Below are positions 16,727 to 24,503 of a stretch of 64,000 nucleotides of DNA, one piece after another. Origin of the DNA: JAGQSZ01 sp049647585 (GTDB lineage Bacteria; Actinomycetota; Acidimicrobiia; Acidimicrobiales; Microtrichaceae); contig JBARXY010000011.1 in assembly GCA_049647585.1 (NCBI GenBank), positions 62,001 through 126,000 of the forward strand. Direction: 5' to 3'. Both the position numbers and the translations under genes were made by a program. Numbering within the stretch: position 1 is the first letter of the stretch; each line of letters starts with the position of its first letter. A model generated the notes under the pieces. That model ran no database searches, was not told where the DNA came from, and saw only the letters and a list, made by a program, of their open reading frames with translations.

Positions 16727-17832
16727 CCCCGGCCTGCTTCCGCAGCGAACTTGGTCGCAAGATCTGCAACGACCGCGGGTGTTCTGGTTCCGAAGCTGAA
16801 GAGCAGGCCGTCTTCGAGGGTCACGATTCGACGCGCCGCCCCGGCGGGCGTCTGTGCGATCCCCGGGGTTGCCAAAAGCCCCTCGATGCCGCCCACCGAT
16901 TCGAGCCCGGTCGTCGTGAGCAACAGGACGTCGGGAGCCGCAAGTACCAGCGCTTCGCTGGTCAAGGGAGTGAACGGCTTCGTCAGACCCATCTCCGTTC
17001 CCACGTCGATTCCGCCTGCTGCGGCGATCATCGAATCGGCGCCCGATCCGGGACCGCCGAGCAGGTACACACCGGCCGTTCCCCTCAGGTAGAGGAACGC
17101 GACGTGCGGGTGTTCGCCGGACGACGGAACGCGGTCCGCGACATCTGCGATGCTCTTCATGGTCCGCTCGGCGAGAGCGGCACCCTCTGTGGCCAGTCCA
17201 AGGGCGGATGCGACCTCTGTCATGTGCCCATGGATCGCCTCCACGCTGGTCACCGGATCGAAGGTCACGACCGGGACGCCGATGGATCGGAGCTGGTTGA
17301 TCGCCTCGGGTGGGCCGGAGTCGGTGTCGGCCAGCACGACGCTGGGTTTGAGCGACATGACCGACTCGGCCGACATGTCGTGACCATGGGTCACCAACGG
17401 GACACCCTCTGCCTCGGCAAAGGTCGTCGAAACATCCCGTCCCACGACGTTGTCGCCCAGCCCTAGCGAGTACACGACCTCGGCGATCGCCCCTCGCAAG
17501 ACAACTATCCGACTTACATCTGTCACCTCGGCGGTCGTCCCGTCCGCAGATTGGAAGGTCACCGGGAGCCTCGGCTCGGGCTTGTCGGCGTCGATCGACA
17601 GCGAGTAACCGGCCTTTGCCGACGTCTCCGCCTTGTCACCGGCAGCGTCCGAGGCGGGGTTCTCGCCATCCGACCTGGTCGAGTCGGATCGTTCCGGGGC
17701 GGACCGCGCCGAACTTGTCGTGGTGACGCAACTGGTGGCCAATAGCACCATGCACAGCAACAACGCGCACAGCATCGGCCAGTCGACCAGGGCCGGCAGC
17801 CGTGCCCTCCACCCCGAGCGAAGTTCTGTCAT
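16723..17832 (-). CDS. hmuT: Heme-binding lipoprotein of the ABC importer
   Basis: 369 residues. Signal peptide ends in lipobox LLATSC, then an 80-residue Ser/Asp/Glu-rich linker, then a class III substrate-binding fold starting at VTDVSRIVVLRGAIAEVVYSLGL. Candidate axial heme ligands, by analogy with corynebacterial HmuT (His plus Tyr), are the His in VTHGHDMSAE and the Tyr in GTAGVYLLGG. It delivers heme to HmuUV on the outer face of the membrane. Second gene of the operon; overlaps both neighbours by ATGA. Confidence 0.93.
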   Translation of the reverse strand: MTELRSGWRARLPALVDWPMLCALLLCMVLLATSCVTTTSSARSAPERSDSTRSDGENPASDAAGDKAETSAKAGYSLSIDADKPEPRLPVTFQSADGTTAEVTDVSRIVVLRGAIAEVVYSLGLGDNVVGRDVSTTFAEAEGVPLVTHGHDMSAESVMSLKPSVVLADTDSGPPEAINQLRSIGVPVVTFDPVTSVEAIHGHMTEVASALGLATEGAALAERTMKSIADVADRVPSSGEHPHVAFLYLRGTAGVYLLGGPGSGADSMIAAAGGIDVGTEMGLTKPFTPLTSEALVLAAPDVLLLTTTGLESVGGIEGLLATPGIAQTPAGAARRIVTLEDGLLFSFGTRTPAVVADLATKFAAEAGRG

Positions 17833-18893
17833 TCGGGACTCCCGACGCGGCCGGATCGGCGGCTCAGGTACACGCCGCCACCTCCGAGTAGCGAGAGCGA
17901 CAGCGCTCCGGCGATCAGCCAGGGTGCAACACCCGATCCGGTCGAGCTCCCGTCTTGTTCTCGGCCCGACCCGGCCCCAGCGCTACGGCGTTCGGCGGAT
18001 TCGTCATGGGCACCGCCGTCGCCGCGCTTGCGGTCCGATGCGTCTGCGTTGTCCTCGTCCTCCAACATCTGTGCTTCGACCTCCGCAGAAGGAGCGTCGG
18101 GGTCGACGGTCGACGGCGCTGAAGGGTCGCTGGCTCCATTCGATCCGGGTCCGTTCACTGACGGTCCCCCAGCTCCTCCACCCGCCGATCCGGTCGCGTC
18201 GGGCGATCCCGCCGGAGCGCCGGAAGACCCGGGTTGGACCCCCGAATTCGGCTGACCCGGTCCCGATCCTGACTGAACTGGAGCAGTGATGGCCGGCCTG
18301 GTCGGGCTGGTGGGGACGGGTGTGGTCGGCTTAGGGGGAGCGGTGGTGGGTGGGGGCGTCTGGGGCCTGGCGAAGCTGACCGGAACCAGAACATCCTGCG
18401 AGCGATCACCCGAGCGGAGATGGTCGTTGCGTGTGGCGATCGCACACGGCGTGCTGCGACAGTCGATCGTGGGGCTGATTGCCGAACTGAGCGTGAGGTT
18501 CACGTCGAAGCTTCCGCCCGGCCCGTATGGGATCGTCAGACCCTCGGCATAGGACGGTGGGTTGGACGAGATCCACTGCGACGAGCCGTTGGAGCCCTCC
18601 AAGGCGATTCCGCCTCCGCAAGGACCGGGCGCCACAGCGGCCGTCGGGGGAATCACACACAGCGCGACGTAGACGCCCTTGTTGGTGTCGTAGCCACTCC
18701 CCCGGACGTTCACAACTGCCCCTGTGGGCTCAAGTCCGGTTGTGCGGGACACGCTCAGCCTGCCTGCGGCACCGGCAGACGATGGTGATGCGAGGTCGAC
18801 TCCCAGGACTGCGGCCAGCAGTGCGCCGACAACACAGAGGCGGACACGCCAGGTGGAAGGTTTTTCCCGAATGCGCTTCGATTCCTCCGACAT
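17829..18893 (-). CDS. Membrane-anchored surface protein with neocarzinostatin-like domain
   Basis: 354 residues and first gene of the heme operon. Signal peptide (VRLCVVGALLAAVLGVDL...), then one four-cysteine domain (about 45-175) homologous to that of the second surface protein. A Pro/Thr/Gly/Ser-rich spacer of about 140 residues follows, then a C-terminal helix (APWLIAGALSLSLLGGGGVYL) with RRSGR after it. Unlike its paralogue it has no LAxTG motif, so it probably stays in the membrane. In corynebacteria this operon position is taken by the heme receptor HtaA; here the fold differs. Role as heme receptor is inferred from context. Confidence 0.83.
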   Translation of the reverse strand: MSEESKRIREKPSTWRVRLCVVGALLAAVLGVDLASPSSAGAAGRLSVSRTTGLEPTGAVVNVRGSGYDTNKGVYVALCVIPPTAAVAPGPCGGGIALEGSNGSSQWISSNPPSYAEGLTIPYGPGGSFDVNLTLSSAISPTIDCRSTPCAIATRNDHLRSGDRSQDVLVPVSFARPQTPPPTTAPPKPTTPVPTSPTRPAITAPVQSGSGPGQPNSGVQPGSSGAPAGSPDATGSAGGGAGGPSVNGPGSNGASDPSAPSTVDPDAPSAEVEAQMLEDEDNADASDRKRGDGGAHDESAERRSAGAGSGREQDGSSTGSGVAPWLIAGALSLSLLGGGGVYLSRRSGRVGSPE

Positions 18894-18952
18894 CCAACTC
18901 CCAAATCGTGGGTGGCTTCTGACAACGCAGGAAGTTAGCCCGGCCGAGAATT

Positions 18953-18971
18953 AAATGTAAAGTATGCCTAT
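18953..18971. promoter_or_regulatory. Possible iron-responsive operator between the heme operon and the DUF2470 gene
   Basis: The 19 bases ATAGGCATACTTTACATTT (minus strand) match 12 of 19 positions of the DtxR/IdeR consensus. They sit in the only AT-rich stretch of the 102-base divergent intergenic region, where one operator could control both directions. Match quality is modest. Confidence 0.35.
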
Positions 18972-18995
18972 CATTCGATACCTAGGGGCCCTGAT

Positions 18996-19289
18996 ATGAG
19001 TCTGGACAACCGCTTTCCCGACGAGGTCGTGGCGGCCATCGTCAAACACATGAACGGTGACCACGGCAGCGACTCGCTGCTGATCTGTCAGCAGTTCGGA
19101 GCTCCGACCGCGACAGCTGCGTCCATGACGGATTTCGACCAGACAGGCGCCGACTTCGAAACGTCGGTCGATGGCCGAGATACTCCGCTGCGTGTGCCTT
19201 GGCGTGGGCGAATCACCGAACGGGCCGAGGTTCGGGCCGAGGTCGTCTGGCTCTTTGAAGAGGCGACCCGTCGATCCGCGGCCCAGTGA
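18996..19289 (+). CDS. DUF2470-domain protein, possibly heme-related
   Basis: 97 residues with the DUF2470 signature IVKHMNGDHGSDSLLICQQFG and the later MTDFDQTGADFE. In larger proteins this domain is fused to a pyridoxamine-oxidase-like barrel in the HugZ heme-utilisation family; here it stands alone. It is divergent from the heme operon and separated by a candidate iron operator, which supports a role in heme handling. The exact function is unknown. Confidence 0.82.
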   Translation: MSLDNRFPDEVVAAIVKHMNGDHGSDSLLICQQFGAPTATAASMTDFDQTGADFETSVDGRDTPLRVPWRGRITERAEVRAEVVWLFEEATRRSAAQ

Positions 19290-19291
19290 TT

Positions 19292-19333
19292 TGTTCTGCA
19301 GAATGGCTCCCAGAGGCGCCATTCTGCAGAACA
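19292..19333. terminator. Strong bidirectional hairpin between convergent genes
   Basis: A perfect 16-bp inverted repeat (TGTTCTGCAGAATGGC and its complement) around a 10-base loop, placed between the convergent DUF2470 and nitroreductase genes. Each arm contains the 10-bp palindrome TTCTGCAGAA. No U-tract. A short direct repeat CAGAACAGGA follows. Best read as a shared terminator. Confidence 0.7.
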
Positions 19334-19360
19334 GAACAGGACAGAACAGGAAGGGAACCG

Positions 19361-19789
19361 TCAGCGAGCTTCGAGTAGGACGACCGGAATCTGACGGGCC
19401 GATTTCTCCTGGTAACCGTCGTACGGCTTGTACTTGGCCACGATCCGCGGCCAAAGGGCACTTCTCTCGGCCTCGGACGCAACTCGGGCCGTCATCGGTA
19501 CGGCTGGCCGTCCACGGAGTGAAACCGACACTTCCGGGTTGGCGACGAGGTTGAGGTACCAGGCCGGGTGATGATCATTGCCGCCACGGGAGGCGATGAT
19601 CACGATGGCGTCACCCTCGGTCAGCGGCGATGTCAGCATCACGGTGCGGGGTTCCCCGGAGCGTCGACCGAGGGTGGTCAACTCCACCACCTGCATTCCC
19701 CGCAGCTTCCAGCCGAAGCGACCGCCGGTGGCTTTGAGAGTCATGCGGTGCAGCGAATTCAGCACCTTGAACGTGGAGTCGCCGGCCAT
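19361..19789 (-). CDS. Deazaflavin (F420)-dependent nitroreductase-family protein
   Basis: 142 residues of the Ddn/DUF385 split-barrel family: VVELTTLGRRSGEPRTVMLTSPL, IVIIASRGGNDHHPAWYLNLVANPEVSV and the closing PVVLLE strand are characteristic. Relatives bind F420 and reduce quinones or nitro compounds; some bind other cofactors. It follows the TetR gene by 24 bases on the same strand, so it may belong to that transcript. Confidence 0.88.
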   Translation of the reverse strand: MAGDSTFKVLNSLHRMTLKATGGRFGWKLRGMQVVELTTLGRRSGEPRTVMLTSPLTEGDAIVIIASRGGNDHHPAWYLNLVANPEVSVSLRGRPAVPMTARVASEAERSALWPRIVAKYKPYDGYQEKSARQIPVVLLEAR

Positions 19790-19813
19790 TGCGGGAAATC
19801 TAGTCTGCGCTGC

Positions 19814-20410
19814 TCATGGTCGGGTCGGCCGAATTGTCGCCTCCAGCTGAATCGCCCACTGGGCGAGAATGGGCTCCCGACGTCGACGGTCATCGGTCAA
19901 CAGGTTCGACAGTCCAAGTCCCCGCGCCAGATCGAGCGTCGCCTGAATCGATTCTCTGACCCCGGGGAGCGACTCGTCGGCTCCCAGGAGCTGAACCGTC
20001 AGTCGGTGGACGTCCCGACCGATTCGTGCCTCCAACGGAACGACCTTCTCGCGCAGTTGCGGCTCTGCCGACGAGGCGACCCACAACTCGAGCGCGGCTC
20101 GGAACAGCGTGCCCGTGTAGAAGTCGACGACGATGTCGACGACCCTCCTGGTCTCAAGTGGTTCGGAGCCGACCTGCGACGCGAACTCACGAACCTCGGC
20201 GGCGCGGGTTTCGGCGACGTACTCGACAGCTGCGATGAACAGGTCCTCGCGTGTCGGGAAGTGGTGTTGGGCCGCCCCGCGCGAGACCCCCGCGCGATCT
20301 GCGACCACCGTCACGGTGGAGTTTGACCAACCGCTCTCGGCAAGGCACTCGACCGCTGCAACGAGGAGGCCCAGTCGCGTCGCGCGACTCCGTTCCTGTT
20401 GTGGCTCCAC
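19814..20410 (-). CDS. TetR-family transcriptional regulator
   Basis: 198 residues. N-terminal helix-turn-helix (LLVAAVECLAESGWSNSTVTVVADRAGVSRGAAQHHFPTR split across residues 14-53) with the typical GAAQHHFP end. The C-terminal ligand-binding domain is all-helical. It lies four bases downstream of the enoyl-CoA hydratase gene and is probably the local regulator of the acyl-CoA cluster, sensing an acyl-CoA intermediate. The ligand is not known. Confidence 0.92.
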   Translation of the reverse strand: MEPQQERSRATRLGLLVAAVECLAESGWSNSTVTVVADRAGVSRGAAQHHFPTREDLFIAAVEYVAETRAAEVREFASQVGSEPLETRRVVDIVVDFYTGTLFRAALELWVASSAEPQLREKVVPLEARIGRDVHRLTVQLLGADESLPGVRESIQATLDLARGLGLSNLLTDDRRRREPILAQWAIQLEATIRPTRP

Positions 20411-20414
20411 CCCG

Positions 20415-21248
20415 CTATTTGCCTTCGACCCAGCGGGGTGGCCGCTTCTCTAGGAACGACGCGATCCCTTCCTGAGCATCCTCGGATGTGAACAGCCGTG
20501 CGGATTCAGCAGCGAGCCGAGAGGCTTCCGCATCGAAGTCTGCGAGCAATCTATCGGTGTTCAGTTTCTTCGAAGCCGCCAAACCCTGGGGTGAGCCCAG
20601 CATCAGGTCACCGATGATGTCGTCGGTGGCTGCCACCACGTCTCGACTCGACTCGGTGATCAGCCCGATCCGGGCGGCGACGGTTGCGTCGAACTTCTCG
20701 CCCGTCAGGAAGTAGCGACCCGCAGCGCGCTGATCGAGTCTGGGGAGCAGGGTCAGCGAAATGATCGCCGGAGCCAGACCAAGCCTGGCCTCTGTGAATG
20801 CGAATGACGACGTGTCGGATGCGACCACGATGTCGCACGCCCCGAGCAGTCCGAGTCCCCCGGCACGGACGTTCCCGTCGATGGTCGCAACGACGGGCTT
20901 CGGTAGCTCCAGGATCGTCCGCAGCAGCTCGACGAGGCGCTCGGTGCCCTTGGAGGGGCCGCCTTCTCTGGCGCTTTCCGCCAGGTCGGCCCCAGCGCAG
21001 AACGTGTTGCCGGTGTGGGTCAGAACGACGAGTCGCACGCGTTCGTTCGCTGCAGATCCGGACAGGTGCGACATCAGGTCCGCGACGAGCCTGGCCGACA
21101 GGGCGTTCCTGTTGGACGGTGAGTCCAGGGTGATCGTCGCAACCCCTCCAGTAACACTCAGGTGAACCAGCTCGTCGCCGTCGCCGTCGCCGTCGCCGTC
21201 GCGTCGGGATCCGCTTTGCTGGTCGTGCTGGCCGTTCTCGAGTGACAT
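20415..21248 (-). CDS. Enoyl-CoA hydratase/isomerase family protein
   Basis: 277-residue crotonase-fold protein. Oxyanion-hole segments are NALSARL near 47 and the second Gly-containing loop GNVRAGGLGLLGACD. Glu in FTEARLGLAPAIISLTLLPR matches one crotonase catalytic position. The N-terminus has a GDGDGDGD run from a short DNA repeat. In this cluster it would hydrate the enoyl-CoA made by the dehydrogenase or the carboxylated glutaconyl-type product (AtuE-like). Start is ATG 21248; 39 bases separate it from the dehydrogenase gene. Confidence 0.92.
   Translation of the reverse strand: MSLENGQHDQQSGSRRDGDGDGDGDELVHLSVTGGVATITLDSPSNRNALSARLVADLMSHLSGSAANERVRLVVLTHTGNTFCAGADLAESAREGGPSKGTERLVELLRTILELPKPVVATIDGNVRAGGLGLLGACDIVVASDTSSFAFTEARLGLAPAIISLTLLPRLDQRAAGRYFLTGEKFDATVAARIGLITESSRDVVAATDDIIGDLMLGSPQGLAASKKLNTDRLLADFDAEASRLAAESARLFTSEDAQEGIASFLEKRPPRWVEGK
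21176..21203. repeat. GCCGTC hexanucleotide repeat
   Basis: About four tandem copies of CGTCGC inside the enoyl-CoA hydratase gene. They encode an Asp-Gly run near the N-terminus; the hexamer unit keeps the frame. Confidence 0.85.
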
Positions 21249-21287
21249 CTGTTCGACCTTTCAGTTACGTCCGGACAATCGATCAGG

Positions 21288-22448
21288 TCAGTAGGACTTG
21301 GGCAGTCCAAGGCTGAACTGGGCGATGAAATTGAGGATCATCTCACGGCTGACCGGAGCTATCCGGCTGAGCCGGGATGAGGCGATCAGGGTGCCGAGGC
21401 CGTATTCGCTGGCGAGCCCGTTACCCCCGAGAGTCTGGACCGCCTGATCGACCGCTCGGGTACCCGCCTCACCGGCTGCGTACTTGGCCATGTTGGCGGC
21501 CTCTCCAGCGCCCATGTCATCACCCGAGTCGTAGAGCGTCGCAGCCTTCTGCATCATCAGTCTGGCCAACTGAACCTCGATGTGTACCTGCGCGAGTGGG
21601 TGGGCCACTCCTTGGTGTGTACCGATCGGCTTGCCACCCCAGACCACCCGCTCCTTGGCATAACCGGCTGCCCTGTCGATTGCATAACGAGCCATCCCCA
21701 CAGCGAACGACGACGCCATGATCCGTTCCGGGTTCAGGCCGGCGAACAACTGCTCGATGGCCGCATCCTCGTCACCGACGAGCGAATCCGCGGGAAGGCG
21801 GACGTCGTCGAGGAACAGGACGAACTGGTCATCGGGCGCAACGATGTCCATCTCTATCTTGGTTCTCTCAAGGCCGGGACTGTCGGTGGGGACGATGAAC
21901 AGGACCGGCTTGAGTCGACCACTTGTCGCATCCTCGGTGCGGGCGACGACCAGCACATTGTCGGCCACATCGACCCCGGAGATGAATACTTTCTGGCCGC
22001 TCAGCACCCAGTCGTCGCCATCGCGTCGGGCAGTGGTGGTTATGCGGTGGGAGTTCGACCCAGCGTCCGCCTCGGTGATTGCGAACGCCATGATCGAGGA
22101 GCCGTCAGCGAGGCCCGGCAACCATCGGGCTTTCTGGGCATCGGTTCCGAAACGGGTGATCACGGTTCCGCAGATCGCTGGCGATACCACCATCATGAGC
22201 AGCCCGCAGCCGGAGGCGCTCAGCTCCTCCTGGACTATGGACAGCTCGTACATGCCCATCCCGCCTCCGCCGTACTCCTCGGGCAGGTTCACTCCGAGGT
22301 ATCCGAGGCTGCCCGCCTCGTGCCAGAGTTCGGTCATGTGCTCACCCGCGCGGGCCTTGGTTGCGCAGTAGTCGTATCCGTACTTTGCGCCGAGCGAACT
22401 GACCGCCTGCCGTAGGGCGAGTTGCTCTTCGGTCTCGGTGAAACCCAT
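21288..22448 (-). CDS. Acyl-CoA dehydrogenase
   Basis: 386 residues from ATG 22448, supported by AAAGGA eight bases upstream. Flavin-dependent family landmarks: MAFAITEADAGSN, the WVLSGQKVFISG strand, and the C-terminal QTLGGNGLASEYGLGTLIASSRLSRIAPVSREMILNFIA region. The usual catalytic Glu of medium-chain enzymes is not obvious to me. It would oxidise an acyl-CoA to the 2-enoyl-CoA ahead of the biotin carboxylase, as AtuD and isovaleryl-CoA dehydrogenase do. 31 bases from the carboxylase alpha gene. Confidence 0.93.
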   Translation of the reverse strand: MGFTETEEQLALRQAVSSLGAKYGYDYCATKARAGEHMTELWHEAGSLGYLGVNLPEEYGGGGMGMYELSIVQEELSASGCGLLMMVVSPAICGTVITRFGTDAQKARWLPGLADGSSIMAFAITEADAGSNSHRITTTARRDGDDWVLSGQKVFISGVDVADNVLVVARTEDATSGRLKPVLFIVPTDSPGLERTKIEMDIVAPDDQFVLFLDDVRLPADSLVGDEDAAIEQLFAGLNPERIMASSFAVGMARYAIDRAAGYAKERVVWGGKPIGTHQGVAHPLAQVHIEVQLARLMMQKAATLYDSGDDMGAGEAANMAKYAAGEAGTRAVDQAVQTLGGNGLASEYGLGTLIASSRLSRIAPVSREMILNFIAQFSLGLPKSY

Positions 22449-22479
22449 GTCGTTTAGTCCTTTGCTTTGAGAGGTCGGT

Positions 22480-24498
22480 CTACGTTTCGGTCTGGGTGTC
22501 GGCTTGGGCCCGTGACGAGTCCGCGACGATCGCCAGCACCGCCCCGACCTCGACCTGGTGGCCCTCCGAGACCCCAAGAGCTTCGACCACTCCATCGGAC
22601 GGTGAACGAATCTCGTGTTGCATCTTCATTGCTTCTAGCCACATCAGCGGATCGCCCTTGGCGACTGTCTGGCCGACCTCGACCGCGAGCCGGACGATCG
22701 ACCCGGGCATCGGTGCCAGCAGCGAACCGGGAACCACCTCTTCCAAGGCCTCCGGGAACCGACTCGCAGGCTCGAGGCTGACGTTGCCACGGCGGGAATC
22801 AATGCAGATCATCCCGGGGTAGCTGGAAACCCTGAAGCTCTCACGGACCCCGGCGACCTCGAGGATTACCTCACTCGGGCTCGCCGAAATCAGCGTCAAC
22901 GGGTCACCCAGATCCGGGTTGACAAGCTCCAAGCCGTTCCGAGTGAGGTCATAGGCCACGTCGACCGTCGTGCCAGCGGAAGTCGTAAACGCCCGGAACT
23001 GTGGCTGGGACCGCACGTTGCGCCAGCCGCTCGGGATACCACGCAGCACCGGCGCCGCTCTCCTCGCGGCCGCCGCCATCGCCAGCGCAGCAGCGACCGC
23101 GGAAACCTCGACCGCGGAAACAGCGTCGGCTGAAGTATCGGAGCCCGGTCCTACCAGGTCATCGTGATGGTCGACCAGGAACCCGGTATCGGTCTGGCCT
23201 GTTGCGAACGCCTCGTGGGCGAGTATGGCAACCAGATGGGACCGATTGGTCACCAGACCGTGGATCGTCGCTGATTCGAGAGCCGCCCGGAGGCGACCTA
23301 TGGCCTCGTCCCGACTCGGTGCCCAACTGATCACCTTGGCGAGCATCGGGTCGTAACTCGTACCGATGACGCTGGAGGTTTCAACACCGCTGTCCAGGCG
23401 TACTCCGGCTCCGACCGGATTCTGGAACTGTGCCGTCACCCGATCCAGTTCGAATCGGTGCAGTGTCCCGGAACTCGGGCGGTAGTCGGCTGAAGGGTCC
23501 TCCGCATAGAGGCGAACTTCGATCGAATGACCGGCCGAGGAGGTCTCTTGAAGTTCGAGGCTCTGGCCCTGAGCCACCTGGATCTGCAGCGCCACCAGGT
23601 CGAGGCCCGTGACCATCTCGGTGACCGGGTGCTCGACCTGAAGTCGGGTGTTCATCTCGAGGAAAAAGAAGCGACCCTGGCCATCGGCGATGAACTCGAC
23701 AGTTCCCGCACCGACGTAGCTGATCGCCTGGCCGGCCTTTCGGGCAGCCTCGAACATGGCTTCGCGGACCCCATCGATCCGCTCGAGCAGCGGCGAAGGT
23801 GACTCTTCGACGACCTTCTGGTGACGCCGCTGGATGGAACATTCGCGCTCACCCAGGACTGCGATCTCGCCCGACGTGTCACCCATTATCTGGACCTCGA
23901 CGTGGTGGCTCGACGCCAGGTACGGCTCGCAGAACACCGTGGGGTCACCGAAGGCCGACTGTGCCTCTGCCCGGGCCAGATCGATTTCACCGGGCAGGTC
24001 CTGCAGCGATGAGACGATCCTCATGCCACGACCTCCGCCTCCGGCGGATGCCTTGATCAGCACTGGCAGGTCGGCCTCAGTTATGGACGCCGGGTCGAGT
24101 TGCGCGAGTACGGGCACCCCGGCTTCCGCCATGAGTTTCTTGGACTCGATCTTCGAACCCATCAAGCGGATTGCTTGGGGAGATGGTCCGATCCACGTGA
24201 GTCCAGCGTTCTGAACAGCTTCTGCGAACTCGGCACTCTCCGAGAGGAAGCCGTAGCCGGGATGGACCGCGTCGGCACCGCTGCGCAGGGCTGCCTCGAT
24301 GAGGAGTTCGATGCGCAGGTAGGTGTCGGCAGCCGTGTCACCGGGTAGGTGCACCGCTGCGTCCGCTTCGCGCACATAGGGCGAGGCCTCGTCGGAATTG
24401 GAATGGACCGCGACGGTTCCGATCCCCAGATCCCTGCAGGTTCTGAACACCCGTCTAGCGATCTCGCCCCGGTTTGCCACCAGTACTGACTTGATCAT
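22480..24498 (-). CDS. Acyl-CoA carboxylase alpha subunit (biotin carboxylase plus biotin carrier)
   Basis: 672 residues. N-terminal biotin carboxylase with VLVANRGEIARRVFRTC, the ATP-grasp Gly-rich loop KASAGGGGRGMR, and FLEMNTRLQVEHPVTE. The C-terminal biotin carrier domain has the biotinylation site EAMKM, about 36 residues from the end. ATG 24498 has AGGA ten bases upstream; GTG 24507, which overlaps the beta-subunit stop, is the alternative. It carboxylates biotin for the adjacent carboxyltransferase. Subunit type fits 3-methylcrotonyl-, geranyl- or related acyl-CoA carboxylases. Confidence 0.94.
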   Translation of the reverse strand: MIKSVLVANRGEIARRVFRTCRDLGIGTVAVHSNSDEASPYVREADAAVHLPGDTAADTYLRIELLIEAALRSGADAVHPGYGFLSESAEFAEAVQNAGLTWIGPSPQAIRLMGSKIESKKLMAEAGVPVLAQLDPASITEADLPVLIKASAGGGGRGMRIVSSLQDLPGEIDLARAEAQSAFGDPTVFCEPYLASSHHVEVQIMGDTSGEIAVLGERECSIQRRHQKVVEESPSPLLERIDGVREAMFEAARKAGQAISYVGAGTVEFIADGQGRFFFLEMNTRLQVEHPVTEMVTGLDLVALQIQVAQGQSLELQETSSAGHSIEVRLYAEDPSADYRPSSGTLHRFELDRVTAQFQNPVGAGVRLDSGVETSSVIGTSYDPMLAKVISWAPSRDEAIGRLRAALESATIHGLVTNRSHLVAILAHEAFATGQTDTGFLVDHHDDLVGPGSDTSADAVSAVEVSAVAAALAMAAAARRAAPVLRGIPSGWRNVRSQPQFRAFTTSAGTTVDVAYDLTRNGLELVNPDLGDPLTLISASPSEVILEVAGVRESFRVSSYPGMICIDSRRGNVSLEPASRFPEALEEVVPGSLLAPMPGSIVRLAVEVGQTVAKGDPLMWLEAMKMQHEIRSPSDGVVEALGVSEGHQVEVGAVLAIVADSSRAQADTQTET

Positions 24499-24503
24499 CA
24501 CAA

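Noticed and set aside
15791..17092. 433-codon open frame on the plus strand
   Set aside because: Antisense to hmuU and hmuT; composition rich in Arg, Gly, Asp, His and without hydrophobic core.
13783..18893. Enediyne (neocarzinostatin) biosynthesis locus
   Set aside because: Only the domain fold of the surface proteins is reminiscent; there is no polyketide synthase, and all neighbours are heme genes.
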